Assembly (NCBI GenBank): GCA_027297435.1
Contig: JAPUIA010000115.1
Coordinates: forward strand, 1-64,000
Direction of reading: 5' to 3'
From: Gammaproteobacteria bacterium
GTDB taxonomy: Bacteria > Pseudomonadota > Gammaproteobacteria > Pseudomonadales > Azotimanducaceae
Length of the DNA stretch: 64,000 nucleotides
Position numbers and translations under genes: made by a program. This document shows positions 8,783 to 17,242 of this stretch, one piece after another (the first letter of the stretch is position 1; the number at the start of each line of letters is the position of its first letter). The notes beneath the pieces were generated by a model that made no database searches, was not told the DNA's origin, and worked only from the letters and a program-made list of their open reading frames with translations.

Positions 8783-9571
8783 CTAAAGATGCGGCCGTAT
8801 CCCGGCGACCATGGCTTTGAAACACTTGGGGTTGGCAGCGACGATATCACCGCTGTCGAGGTACTTATCGCCACCCTGGAGATCGCTGACGAAGCCACCT
8901 GCCTCTTTCACGAGCAGGCTGCCGGCGGCGATGTCCCACCTCTGTAGGCCGATTTCCCAGAACCCGTCTACCCGTCCAGCGGCCGTATAGGCGAGGTCGA
9001 GGGCCGCAGACCCTTGCCGGCGAATGGCCAGGCACTCGCGCGTCATGTGTTTCATGATGCCCATGTGGACGTCGAACCGGTCCATGGCGCGTGGCGGGAG
9101 TCCGGTACTCAAGACGGCTCCGCTCAGGCGCCGAGTCTTGCTGACGCGAATACGTTTGCCGTTTAGATGCGCACCGGACCCGCGACTGGCGACCCACTCT
9201 TCGTTGCGGACCGGGTCGATGATCACCCCGTGCTCGATGTGGCGACCCTTCCTGAGCGCAATGGAGACGCAGAAGTGGGGTATGCCGCGAAGATAGTTGA
9301 GCGTGCCGTCGAGGGGATCGATGATCCAGGTGAATTCGTCCGATTCCGAGGTGACGCTCAACCCGTGCTCTTCGCCCACGATGGCGTGGTCCGGGTAGGC
9401 CTTGTGCAGAACCTCGATAATCGCTGCCTCCGATTCACGGTCGACGTTCGAAACGAAATCGTTGGGCGCTTTCTCTTCGATCTTGAGTTCGTCCAAGCGG
9501 TCCATGGAATGGAGCAAAATATCTCCGGCCCGTCGAGCGGCCCGAAGTGCCATGTTGGCCATTGCATGCAT
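8783..9571 (-). CDS. suhB: inositol-1-monophosphatase family protein SuhB
   Basis: SuhB is a Mg-dependent sugar-phosphate phosphatase and, in E. coli, a component of rRNA transcription antitermination complexes. The ATG at 9571 (MHAMANMALRAARRAG) gives 262 residues, close to the usual 267; the track ORF adds 54 upstream codons that overlap trmJ. Metal ligands are visible in VGEEHG, DPLDGTLNYLRGIP and WDIAAGSLL. It is divergent from trmJ with 43 bp between the start codons, an arrangement also found in E. coli. Confidence 0.95.
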   Translation of the reverse strand: MHAMANMALRAARRAGDILLHSMDRLDELKIEEKAPNDFVSNVDRESEAAIIEVLHKAYPDHAIVGEEHGLSVTSESDEFTWIIDPLDGTLNYLRGIPHFCVSIALRKGRHIEHGVIIDPVRNEEWVASRGSGAHLNGKRIRVSKTRRLSGAVLSTGLPPRAMDRFDVHMGIMKHMTRECLAIRRQGSAALDLAYTAAGRVDGFWEIGLQRWDIAAGSLLVKEAGGFVSDLQGGDKYLDSGDIVAANPKCFKAMVAGIRPHL

Positions 9572-9614
9572 GGGCGTAGGTGTCCTGTCTGAACAATTCG
9601 CATAACCTAACACC

Positions 9615-10349
9615 ATGAGCTTACAGAACATCCGCATTGTATTGGTAGAACCAAGCCACCCTGGCAATATTGGTGGGGCCGCCCGGGCCTTGAAGACGAT
9701 GGGTTTGTCGCGCCTTGTCGTGGTCAACCCCAAACGTTATCCCGATCCCCAGGCGGAGTGGCGCGCGGCGGGCGCGCAAGACGTGTTGGCCAATGTGCAG
9801 GTTCGCGATTGTCTCGAGTCCGCCATTGACGACTGCCATTGGGTGGTCGGTACCAGTAGCCGGCAACGGCGGATTCCCTGGCCTTCTGCCGATGCGACGA
9901 CGATTGCTCAGGAAGTGCTGCGCCAGGCCGGTGCCGGGGAGGTGGCCGTCCTCTTCGGGCGGGAAACCAGTGGGCTCAGTAACGAGGAGTTGCAACGCTG
10001 TCACATGCACCTGCAGATTCCGGCGTTTCCGGACTACCCGTCGCTCAACCTGGCGATGGCGGTGCAGGTGGTGTGCTACGAGATCTACCGCCATCTCAAC
10101 ACAGGCGCGGTCGTCAACACCCAATGGGATCGGCCGCCGGCGACCGTCGGCGCGGTCGAGGCATTGCTGAAGCACCTAGAGCGGCTGTTGGTGGAGACGC
10201 AATTCTTGGATCCGGCGAACCCCGGACAGACGATGACGCGGCTACGCCGATTGTTGACTCGAGTCGAACTGGATGCGACCGAGGTGCAGATGTTGCGGGG
10301 CGTGCTCACGCAGCTTCAAAAGGCACCGCTAGGCCGATCCGGGCAATAG
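9615..10349 (+). CDS. trmJ: tRNA (cytidine/uridine-2'-O-)-methyltransferase TrmJ
   Basis: This SPOUT-family enzyme methylates the ribose at tRNA position 32. Its 244 residues carry HPGNIGGAARALKTMGL, FGRETSGLSNEEL and PDYPSLNLAMAVQVVCYEI, the three SPOUT motifs that form the knotted SAM site. It lies upstream of iscR as in E. coli. Its TAG stop falls inside the IscR operator of the next transcription unit. Confidence 0.95.
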   Translation: MSLQNIRIVLVEPSHPGNIGGAARALKTMGLSRLVVVNPKRYPDPQAEWRAAGAQDVLANVQVRDCLESAIDDCHWVVGTSSRQRRIPWPSADATTIAQEVLRQAGAGEVAVLFGRETSGLSNEELQRCHMHLQIPAFPDYPSLNLAMAVQVVCYEIYRHLNTGAVVNTQWDRPPATVGAVEALLKHLERLLVETQFLDPANPGQTMTRLRRLLTRVELDATEVQMLRGVLTQLQKAPLGRSGQ

Positions 10350-10370
10350 TGGACCATTTTAGTCGGGTAT
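10346..10370 (+). promoter_or_regulatory. IscR operator (type 1-like) in front of iscR
   Basis: ATAGTGGACCATTTTAGTCGGGTAT fits the remembered type 1 IscR consensus ATASYYGACTRWWWYAGTCRRSTAT at 23 of 25 positions. The first bases overlap the trmJ stop codon. The site covers the putative -35 box (TGGACC, 10350-10355) and most of the spacer up to the -10 box, as expected for autorepression by [2Fe-2S]-IscR. Confidence 0.8.
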
Positions 10371-10378
10371 TGCATACT
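10350..10378 (+). promoter_or_regulatory. putative iscRS promoter
   Basis: TGGACC (10350-10355), 17 bases, CATACT (10373-10378). Each hexamer has four of six consensus positions. Weak hexamers are plausible for a regulated promoter, and the overlap with the IscR operator supports the call. Confidence 0.5.
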
Positions 10379-10436
10379 CGCCTCCCTCACTCTGGCAGCG
10401 GCGCCTCTAGGCAGTGGTGCGCGGGGATAAATGACA

Positions 10437-10913
10437 ATGCGCCTGACAACCAAAGGCCGTTACGCGGTTACCGCTATGCTGGACATTGCTCTGCACCGTC
10501 ACGGTGGACCGGTGAGCGTGGTCGATATCGCCGATCGCCAAGGCATCTCGTCGTCATACCTCGAACAACTTTTCGGCAAGCTGAAGAAGGCCGGGCTGTT
10601 GCAGAGCGTGCGTGGTCCTGGCGGCGGCTACCAGCTCAGTCGGGAAGCCGACGCGATCAACGTGTCCGACATCATTGCCGCGGTCGGTGAAGGGGTCGAT
10701 GCCACGCGCTGTCACGGCGCCGCCGATTGCCAGGATGGCGTGATCTGTTTGACGCATGATTTGTGGACGGACCTGTCCCAGGAAATCGACGCATTCCTGC
10801 GCGGCGTCACACTGGCGGCCTTAGTCGATCGCCGCGAGGTACAGTCGGTCGCGTTTCGGCAGGACCAACAGGCACGCGAAAGCGAACGACTCATCGCGAC
10901 ACAACCCGTTTGA
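10437..10913 (+). CDS. iscR: Fe-S cluster-sensing transcriptional regulator IscR
   Basis: This Rrf2-family regulator has 158 residues. The winged helix begins [18 protein letters not shown]; the cluster ligands are the three Cys of [13 protein letters not shown] followed by a His (LTHDLW), the IscR pattern. The track starts at 10431 (MTMRL), but the second ATG at 10437 matches the usual N-terminus and has better spacing from GGGG at 10426. It sits directly before iscS and has an IscR-box promoter, so it should regulate itself. The rest of the usual isc operon is absent, so it may mainly control genes elsewhere. Confidence 0.95.
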   Translation: MRLTTKGRYAVTAMLDIALHRHGGPVSVVDIADRQGISSSYLEQLFGKLKKAGLLQSVRGPGGGYQLSREADAINVSDIIAAVGEGVDATRCHGAADCQDGVICLTHDLWTDLSQEIDAFLRGVTLAALVDRREVQSVAFRQDQQARESERLIATQPV

Positions 10914-10916
10914 CCC

Positions 10917-12068
10917 ATGAACAGGGTGGTGTACCTGGACTACTCGGCAACGACGCCCGTCGACCCGAGAGTGGCGCAAAAAATGAGCCGTTGCTTACTG
11001 GTCGAAGGCAACTTCGGCAATCCGGCTTCGCGATCGCACTACTACGGCTGGCAAGCCGAGGAAGTCGTCGAAGCAGCGCGTACTCAAGTTGCACGGTTGA
11101 TCAACGCCGATCCGCGTGAGATCGTTTGGACGTCCGGCGCGACCGAATCGGACAATCTTGCTATCAAGGGCGTTGCCGAGGGTGCGAGCCGGCGTCACAT
11201 CGTCACCAGTGCCATCGAACACAAGGCGGTACTCGATACCTGCCGCTACCTGGAAACCCAGGGCTTCAGGGTGACTTATCTGATACCGCAGTCAAACGGC
11301 GTTGTCACGCCGGAGCAGGTCAGCGAGGCGATTCGGGCCAATACGTTGTTGGTGTCGTTGATGCAGGTCAATAACGAGATCGGCGTAATCAACGACGTGA
11401 CCGCTATCGGCCAGGTTTGTCGCTCTGCCGGGGTACTGTTTCACGTCGATGCCGCGCAGAGCGCCGGTAAGGTGCCGCTTGACGTGCAGTCTATGGCGAT
11501 CGACCTGATCAGCTTTTCGTCACATAAGATGTACGGGCCGAAGGGCATGGGTGCGTTGTACGTGCGGCGTGAACCGCCGGTCAGGCTCAAACCGTTGATT
11601 CATGGCGGTGGCCACGAACTCGGTATGCGGTCGGGCACCCTGCCAACGCATCAGATTGTAGGCATGGGTGAAGCCTGTGAAATATTGCGCTGCGACATGG
11701 ATGATGAAAACGCTCGCATTTTGGCATTGCGGCAGCGTCTGTGGTCGCATCTCAAGCAAATACCCGCGACGGTGATGAACGGCGACGAACATCTGCGTTT
11801 GCCCGGCAACCTGAACGTCGCGTTTGCGGACATCGATGGCGAGACGCTGCTGCTGGCGCTGGACGATGTTGCCGTCTCGAGCGGTTCCGCGTGTACCTCG
11901 GCGAGCGTCGAACCGTCTTATGTATTGCAGGCATTGGGTGTGCCGGACGAACTGGCTCACGCGAGCTTACGTTTCACCGTAGGTCGATTCACGACCGAAG
12001 AAGAGATCGACTACGCCGCGCGGCGGGTCATCGAGGTTGTGACCGGTTTGCGTACCAAATCTGCCTGA
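10917..12068 (+). CDS. iscS: cysteine desulfurase IscS, C-terminally short
   Basis: This PLP enzyme removes sulfur from cysteine for Fe-S clusters and tRNA thiolation. The PLP lysine is in [14 protein letters not shown] and the catalytic cysteine in [21 protein letters not shown], the IscS-type loop. At 383 residues it is about 20 shorter than E. coli IscS. The protein stops soon after [15 protein letters not shown], so the C-terminal tail that docks IscU in E. coli is missing. iscU, iscA, hscB, hscA and fdx do not follow; ndk does. It may serve tRNA sulfur relay, or feed a scaffold encoded elsewhere. Confidence 0.93.
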   Translation: MNRVVYLDYSATTPVDPRVAQKMSRCLLVEGNFGNPASRSHYYGWQAEEVVEAARTQVARLINADPREIVWTSGATESDNLAIKGVAEGASRRHIVTSAIEHKAVLDTCRYLETQGFRVTYLIPQSNGVVTPEQVSEAIRANTLLVSLMQVNNEIGVINDVTAIGQVCRSAGVLFHVDAAQSAGKVPLDVQSMAIDLISFSSHKMYGPKGMGALYVRREPPVRLKPLIHGGGHELGMRSGTLPTHQIVGMGEACEILRCDMDDENARILALRQRLWSHLKQIPATVMNGDEHLRLPGNLNVAFADIDGETLLLALDDVAVSSGSACTSASVEPSYVLQALGVPDELAHASLRFTVGRFTTEEEIDYAARRVIEVVTGLRTKSA

Positions 12069-12100
12069 GAACCGCGCGTCGTAAAAGCTCGCTTCGGGAC

Positions 12101-12128
12101 ACGACACTCGTAGTCAAACGCGTATAAT
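12101..12128 (+). promoter_or_regulatory. putative ndk promoter
   Basis: The perfect -10 box TATAAT lies at 12123-12128. ACGACA at 12101-12106 is the best -35, with a 16-base spacer. It lies in the 157-bp gap between iscS and ndk and predicts a leader of about 90 bases. Confidence 0.6.
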
Positions 12129-12130
12129 AC

Positions 12131-12156
12131 GCGCCCGCTAGAGCGCTAGCGGGCGC
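12131..12156 (+). other. 11-bp perfect hairpin at the start of the ndk leader
   Basis: GCGCCCGCTAG-AGCG-CTAGCGGGCGC is a perfect 11-bp stem that begins two bases after the TATAAT box, so it spans the predicted transcription start. There is no T-run after it, so it is not a terminator. It could be an operator palindrome or a 5' stabilising hairpin. Confidence 0.6.
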
Positions 12157-12225
12157 CTGCTAGCGCACCAATTCTTTCGAATTCAAATACCTACGGTGCA
12201 TTGACAGGGTTTACCGGAGAGTTTT

Positions 12226-12654
12226 ATGGCAGTAGAGCGCACGTTGTCGATCGTGAAGCCGGACGCGGTCGCCAAGAACGTGATCGGAGAAATCACCTCT
12301 CGATTCGAAAAACATGGATTGCAGATAGTCGCGGCGAAGATGCTGCACCTCGACCGCAGCCAGGTGGCTGGGTTCTACGCCGAGCATGCGGGTAAGAGTT
12401 TCTACGAGGACCTGTGTGCGTACATGACTTCCGGCCCGGTGGTCGTCCAGGTGTTGGAAGGGGCCGATGCGGTCAGCGTCAACCGGCACCTCATGGGCGC
12501 AACCAATCCGCGTGATGCCGATGCCGGTACGATTCGAGCCGATTTTGCCGAGTCGATCGATGCCAACGCCGTGCATGGGTCGGATTCAGCACAGTCTGCC
12601 CAACGTGAAATTGCCTATTTCTTCGACTCCACGGATCTTTGCCCCCGCACCTAG
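12226..12654 (+). CDS. ndk: nucleoside diphosphate kinase
   Basis: Ndk moves the gamma-phosphate from ATP to nucleoside diphosphates through a phosphohistidine. The 142-residue length is standard; the N-terminus [21 protein letters not shown] and the catalytic region [10 protein letters not shown] (active His) are present. A leader of about 90 bases with a strong hairpin precedes it. The stop is directly followed by the rlmN ATG with no gap, as in an ndk-rlmN operon. Confidence 0.97.
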   Translation: MAVERTLSIVKPDAVAKNVIGEITSRFEKHGLQIVAAKMLHLDRSQVAGFYAEHAGKSFYEDLCAYMTSGPVVVQVLEGADAVSVNRHLMGATNPRDADAGTIRADFAESIDANAVHGSDSAQSAQREIAYFFDSTDLCPRT

Positions 12655-13743
12655 ATGACCAATCTATTCGACTATGACCGGGAAGGGCTGGAAGCATACT
12701 TTGTCGATGCTGGGCACAAGCCGTTTCGCGCACGACAGGTCATGAAGTGGATCTTTCATCGGAACCAGCTCGACTTCGACGCCATGACGGATCTGTCCAG
12801 GGACTTGCGTGCCTGGTTGCGCGAGGACGCAAACCTCGCATTGCCCGAGATTGTCGAGCGGTTCGAGTCGACCGACGGTACGATCAAATGGCTGGTACGT
12901 GTCGGTAACGGTAATAGCGTTGAGACCGTACTCATTCCGGAACGAGGACGTAACACGCTATGCGTGTCGTCACAGGTGGGATGCGTGCTGGACTGCAGCT
13001 TCTGCGCTACAGGCAAGCAGGGCTTCAATGGCAACCTGTCGACCGCTGAGATCATTGGCCAGCTTTTGCTCGCGAACGCAGAGCTCAAAGCGCGAGGCGA
13101 GGCAGTCACCAACGTCGTGTTGATGGGCATGGGCGAACCATTGTTGAATTTTGACGCGGTCGTGCGTGCTACAAATCTGATGACGGATGACCTTGCTTAT
13201 GGCATCTCGAAACGCCGCGTAACGATTAGTACCGCCGGCGTCGTACCGGCCATTTACGAACTTGCCAAAGTCACCGATGTCTCACTCGCTATCTCACTGC
13301 ATGCGCCAAACGATGCGCTACGAAGCGAGCTGGTGCCGATCAACCGAAAGTACGGAATCGCCGAGCTCATCACGGCTTGCAACCACTACATTGGCAATCT
13401 TGGAGAAAAGCGTACGTTGACGATGGAGTACACGTTGATGAAAGGCGTGAATGATGGCTTGGAACATGCGCGCGAGCTTGCAGATCTGTTGCGCCACGTT
13501 CGTTGCAAGATCAATCTGATACCTTTCAACCCGTTCCCTGCGTCGGGCTACGTTCGACCGGATGTTTCAGCCGTACGAAGATTTCAAACGGTTTTACTGA
13601 ATGCCGGTTTCGCCACGATGTTGCGGACGACGCGCGGCGAAGATATTTCCGCCGCGTGCGGTCAACTCATCGGTAAGGTCCAAGATCGAACGAAACGACA
13701 AACGCGTTATCTGGCGCGGGTCAGAGCTGAGGAGCTTGCATGA
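12655..13743 (+). CDS. rlmN: dual-specificity 23S rRNA/tRNA adenine-C2 methyltransferase RlmN
   Basis: This radical-SAM enzyme methylates A2503 of 23S rRNA and A37 of some tRNAs. In 362 residues it shows the cluster motif CVLDCSFC, the conserved Cys in [25 protein letters not shown] and the C-terminal methyl-carrier Cys in [10 protein letters not shown]. It begins at the base after the ndk stop and overlaps the pilF ORF by ATGA. Confidence 0.97.
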   Translation: MTNLFDYDREGLEAYFVDAGHKPFRARQVMKWIFHRNQLDFDAMTDLSRDLRAWLREDANLALPEIVERFESTDGTIKWLVRVGNGNSVETVLIPERGRNTLCVSSQVGCVLDCSFCATGKQGFNGNLSTAEIIGQLLLANAELKARGEAVTNVVLMGMGEPLLNFDAVVRATNLMTDDLAYGISKRRVTISTAGVVPAIYELAKVTDVSLAISLHAPNDALRSELVPINRKYGIAELITACNHYIGNLGEKRTLTMEYTLMKGVNDGLEHARELADLLRHVRCKINLIPFNPFPASGYVRPDVSAVRRFQTVLLNAGFATMLRTTRGEDISAACGQLIGKVQDRTKRQTRYLARVRAEELA

Positions 13744-14507
13744 TGCAATTGACGATGCGCCACTTCTTGTTGCCTGTACTTCTTTGCACTTTTGGGGTTG
13801 CCGGGTGCATTACCGAGACCACGGGCGGCCTGCCCCCGCCGGCTTCGGACGAAGACCGCGTGAAGGCGCAGCTCGACCTGGCTCGAGGCTATCTGGCGCA
13901 GCGCGATTGGTGGCGAGCCCGTGGGCCATTGACGACCGCCTTGGAGATCGATCCACGCTCGGCTGAGACCCATGTACTGTTTGCCGTTTTGTACGAAAAC
14001 GAGGACGAACCAATCGTCGCCGAGCGGTACTATCGACAGGCGCTCAAACTCAAGCGACACGATTCTCAAGCACTCAACAACTACGGCACCTTTCTATATG
14101 GACGGGCTCGTTATGACGACGCGTTGGTGCCACTGCGGAGGCTGGTGCAGGACACCGAGTACCATCTTAGAGCACAAGCGTTCGAGAACCTCGGACTCAC
14201 CGAGTTGCGGGTGGGCAACTTGGACGCGGCCAAGGCCGCGTTTCTGCGGTCGCTCAACCTCAACTTCGAGCAATCGCGGAGTAGTCTGGAACTCGCGGAC
14301 CTCCATTACGCCGAAGGCGACTATACGGCCGCCGAAGATTACTACCAGGGTTATCTCAATCTGGCGCCACAAACCGCTCGCAGCCTCTGCCTGGGCATCA
14401 AGCTTGGCAAGGTTGCCGGCGATGACAACCAAATAGCAAGCTATGGAATGGCGCTAAGAAACCTGTACCCACAGGCTGCGGGTCAGTGCACCTTGCCTCG
14501 TGAGTGA
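13740..14507 (+). CDS. pilF: type IV pilus biogenesis/TPR lipoprotein PilF (PilW)
   Basis: This is a 255-residue lipoprotein with a signal peptide ending in the lipobox FGVAGC near residue 22. It is followed by TPR repeats, for example [26 protein letters not shown] and [20 protein letters not shown]. PilF/PilW pilots the PilQ secretin to the outer membrane. The place between rlmN and rodZ is the classic location. The ATG overlaps rlmN by four bases; MRHFLL a few codons later is an alternative start. No other pilus gene is in the window. Confidence 0.9.
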   Translation: MMQLTMRHFLLPVLLCTFGVAGCITETTGGLPPPASDEDRVKAQLDLARGYLAQRDWWRARGPLTTALEIDPRSAETHVLFAVLYENEDEPIVAERYYRQALKLKRHDSQALNNYGTFLYGRARYDDALVPLRRLVQDTEYHLRAQAFENLGLTELRVGNLDAAKAAFLRSLNLNFEQSRSSLELADLHYAEGDYTAAEDYYQGYLNLAPQTARSLCLGIKLGKVAGDDNQIASYGMALRNLYPQAAGQCTLPRE

Positions 14508-15324
14508 ATCCAAGCACGATCCGGGTGCTGCGTTGAAAGCGGCACGCAAGGCAATCAACGTTTCCGCGCGAGAGATCGCGGATGCGTTGAACCTGCCCGT
14601 GCGTGTGGTCGAAGCCATCGAGGACTACGACGCCGAGAATCTGCCGGCCCCGGTATTCACCCGCGGCTACATCCGCGCCTACTCCAAGTTGTTGGAGCTC
14701 GACCCCGAACCCATTGTCCTTGGTTACGAATTTGACGAGCCGTTACCGAAACCGGTGCCTGAAGGCCGCTTCGAGGTAGTGAAACCGGTGTTCGATCGTA
14801 AGCAATTGATGATGCTTGTTGGCGGTGCGCTGGTCGCGTTGGCTCTTCTGGTTTCACTGATCATGTGGCTGTGGTCGGATACCTACGAATCGGTCACTGA
14901 CCGAGTGGAAGAATCGCCAGTCGCAATCTTGGCGAATGCAACCTCTGTGGATAGCCCGAAGGCAACGCCGGAACCGGCCGTAGAGACGCGGCCGCCGACC
15001 ATCGACGATACGTTAGTCGAACCGATTGTGATTGCCGGTGCGCCTGACGACCGCGGTTACGGCAGACGTATAACTGAGCTTGGCGATGACCAAATGTGGT
15101 TTCAGTTTACGGAAGATTGCTGGGTGGAGATCAAGAACACGGACGGCGCCAACCTCTACAGCGATTTATCTCGTGCCGGACAAGATTTAAGACTTGTCGG
15201 ACAGGGCCCGTTCCGCATTCTCCTTGGCTATGCGCCCGGCGTGCAGATGCAATACAACGGCGAAGCGGTGTCATTGATGGCCCACACGCGCAACAACGTC
15301 GCCTCTCTGGTACTGGGACAATAG
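14500..15324 (+). CDS. rodZ: cytoskeletal cell-shape protein RodZ
   Basis: RodZ links MreB filaments to the membrane. The 274 residues comprise a Cro/CI-type helix-turn-helix near 8-70 (AREIADALNLPVRVVEAIEDYD), one membrane span near 103-125 (LMMLVGGALVALALLVSLIMWLW), a variable linker, and a C-terminal DUF4115-like domain from about 190. The start is GTG, overlapping pilF by 8 bp. In most relatives ispG follows; here hisS follows within 17 bp. Confidence 0.93.
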   Translation: MSESKHDPGAALKAARKAINVSAREIADALNLPVRVVEAIEDYDAENLPAPVFTRGYIRAYSKLLELDPEPIVLGYEFDEPLPKPVPEGRFEVVKPVFDRKQLMMLVGGALVALALLVSLIMWLWSDTYESVTDRVEESPVAILANATSVDSPKATPEPAVETRPPTIDDTLVEPIVIAGAPDDRGYGRRITELGDDQMWFQFTEDCWVEIKNTDGANLYSDLSRAGQDLRLVGQGPFRILLGYAPGVQMQYNGEAVSLMAHTRNNVASLVLGQ

Positions 15325-15343
15325 GCGTTGGGACAATAGCCGT
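15314..15343 (+). repeat. 15-bp tandem duplication at the rodZ/hisS junction
   Basis: TGGGACAATAGGCGT is directly followed by TGGGACAATAGCCGT, 14 of 15 identical. The first copy holds the rodZ TAG stop and the second runs into the GTG start of hisS. It marks the point where ispG is expected but missing. Confidence 0.8.
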
Positions 15344-16616
15344 GCAATCCGTAAGAGGCATGCGTGACGTACTGCCGGAGGAAGCCCGTCGCTGGCGACG
15401 CGTAGAGGACGAAATGCTCGCGAAGCTCTACGGTTTTGCCTACGAAGAAATACACATTCCTTTACTCGAGTCGACGGATCTGTTTGCGCGTGGGGTTGGC
15501 GAGGCAACTGACATCGTCGAACGAGAGATGTACAACCTCAACGACAGGGACGGGGAGAGCATTACCTTGCGTCCGGAAGGCACCGCCGGTTGTGCGAGGG
15601 TATTGTCGGATGCCGGGTTGTTGTACAACCAAACTCAGCGGGTGTTCTATCGCGGTCCGATGTTTCGATACGAACGCCCGCAAAGAGGCCGCTATCGGCA
15701 ATTTTATCAGATCGGTGCTGAGGCTTTCGGTCTGCCTGGCCCGGATATTGATGCGGAGCTAATTCAACTGGGCACCGTGATGTGGCGCTCTCTCGGGATA
15801 GACGACGCAGTCACGCTGGAGCTCAACACGCTTGGGTCTCAAGCAGCCCGGGGCGCATATCGTGAGGCCCTTGTGGCCCACCTGACACCGCAGAAGGATG
15901 AATTGGACGATGACAGTCAGGGTCGTTTGAGCACCAACCCCATGCGCATACTCGATAGTAAGTCGGCTGCAACGCAACGTTTGTTGAACGACGCACCGTT
16001 GCTGATCGACTACCTCGATCAAGCGAGCGTCGAACACTACGAGGGCTTGAAAAGCCTCCTCGAAGATCTACAGATTGCGTATGTAGAGAATCCAAGGTTG
16101 GTTCGGGGACTCGACTACTACACAGATACGGTATTCGAATGGACGACGCAAGCGTTGGGCGCTCAAGGAACCATCTGTGCAGGTGGTCGCTATGACGGAT
16201 TGGTCGAAGTGATCGGCGGCAAGCCGACGCCCGCAGCCGGATTTGCCATCGGCGTCGAACGAGTGCTACTACTGCATGAAGAGCTGCACCAAGAGGTTCA
16301 TGGCGAGACGCTGAATGCTGCGGTGGATGTGTACTGTTGCGTGCTTGAACCGCGGTTGCACGGTTGGGTACTCGATTTCGTTCAGCAACTCAGGCAAGAG
16401 TTGCCTGAACTGCGGGTGCGCGTGCACGCCGGTGGCGGAAAGTTGAAGAACCAGTTAAAACGTGCGGATCAAAGCGGCGCCGACTGGGCGCTGTTCTTCG
16501 GAGAAGAGGAAGTGCAGCACAATCGAGTGGCGGTCAAGCACTTGCGAGAACCGGGTGATCAGGTGGCGATGGAACTTGAGGCGCTGGTCCAGCATCTAAC
16601 GCCAAAGGAGAATTGA
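15342..16616 (+). CDS. hisS: histidyl-tRNA synthetase
   Basis: This is a class II aminoacyl-tRNA synthetase. The GTG at 15342 gives 424 residues, the same as E. coli; the track ORF begins far upstream inside rodZ. VQSVRGMRDVLPEEARRW is the usual start, TLRPEGTAGCARVL belongs to motif 2, RGLDYYTDTVFEW is the histidine-specific motif, and a C-terminal anticodon-binding domain follows. yfgM begins at its last base (TGATG). Confidence 0.96.
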   Translation: MQSVRGMRDVLPEEARRWRRVEDEMLAKLYGFAYEEIHIPLLESTDLFARGVGEATDIVEREMYNLNDRDGESITLRPEGTAGCARVLSDAGLLYNQTQRVFYRGPMFRYERPQRGRYRQFYQIGAEAFGLPGPDIDAELIQLGTVMWRSLGIDDAVTLELNTLGSQAARGAYREALVAHLTPQKDELDDDSQGRLSTNPMRILDSKSAATQRLLNDAPLLIDYLDQASVEHYEGLKSLLEDLQIAYVENPRLVRGLDYYTDTVFEWTTQALGAQGTICAGGRYDGLVEVIGGKPTPAAGFAIGVERVLLLHEELHQEVHGETLNAAVDVYCCVLEPRLHGWVLDFVQQLRQELPELRVRVHAGGGKLKNQLKRADQSGADWALFFGEEEVQHNRVAVKHLREPGDQVAMELEALVQHLTPKEN

Positions 16617-17242
16617 TGTCGGATTTCTTGAGCGATGAAGAGCAGCTAGAAAAGCTCAAAAACTGGTGGGAGCAAAACGGTACCTCGCTCATCGTGGGCC
16701 TGGTGCTTGCGGTCGCAGTCGTCGTCGGATGGCGCTGGTACGATAGCGCGCGTACTAGCTCAGCACAGGCCGCATCCGATCTCTATGCGTCCTTCATTGC
16801 GACTGAAGGCGAGGCGCGCACCGCCGCGGCGACTCAAATCGACGATGAGATCGGGGGTACGAGCTATCAGATATTTTCTCTGTTTTATCGGGCTCGAGAC
16901 GCTGCCAACGAGGGTGATATCGAAGCGGCAGAAGCCTACCTCAACGAGGCGATTGCCATCGATGCGGCTAATCTACTGAGCGATGTCGCGCGCATACGAC
17001 TGGCTCGGTTGCTACAGCAGCAGGACAAGTCCGAGGCAGCGTTGGGCGCCCTGTCGGGCGTCAGAGGCATTGGCTTTCGCGCTCAAGTGTTGGAACTGAA
17101 AGGCGATATCCATTTGGTTCGAGACGAACGTGAGCTTGCCCACGAGGCCTACACGTCGGCGTCTGCTGAACTCGACGAAAATGAACACAGACCACTACTC
17201 GACATGAAAGTGGCAGACACGGCCAACCCCAATGCATCATAA
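16616..17242 (+). CDS. yfgM: YfgM-family TPR protein, SecYEG-associated
   Basis: YfgM is a membrane-anchored periplasmic protein that interacts with SecYEG and chaperones. Its 208 residues start with MSDFLSDEEQLEKLKNWWEQNG, have one membrane span near 23-41, then a helical TPR region. The ATG at 16616 is chosen over the track's TTG at 16613 because AAGGAG (16605-16610) is then 5 bases away. It overlaps hisS by one base and bamB by 11 bp. Confidence 0.93.
   Translation: MSDFLSDEEQLEKLKNWWEQNGTSLIVGLVLAVAVVVGWRWYDSARTSSAQAASDLYASFIATEGEARTAAATQIDDEIGGTSYQIFSLFYRARDAANEGDIEAAEAYLNEAIAIDAANLLSDVARIRLARLLQQQDKSEAALGALSGVRGIGFRAQVLELKGDIHLVRDERELAHEAYTSASAELDENEHRPLLDMKVADTANPNAS

Noticed and set aside
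12131-12156. Terminator of iscRS
   Set aside because: The hairpin lies downstream of the ndk TATAAT box and is not followed by a T-run.
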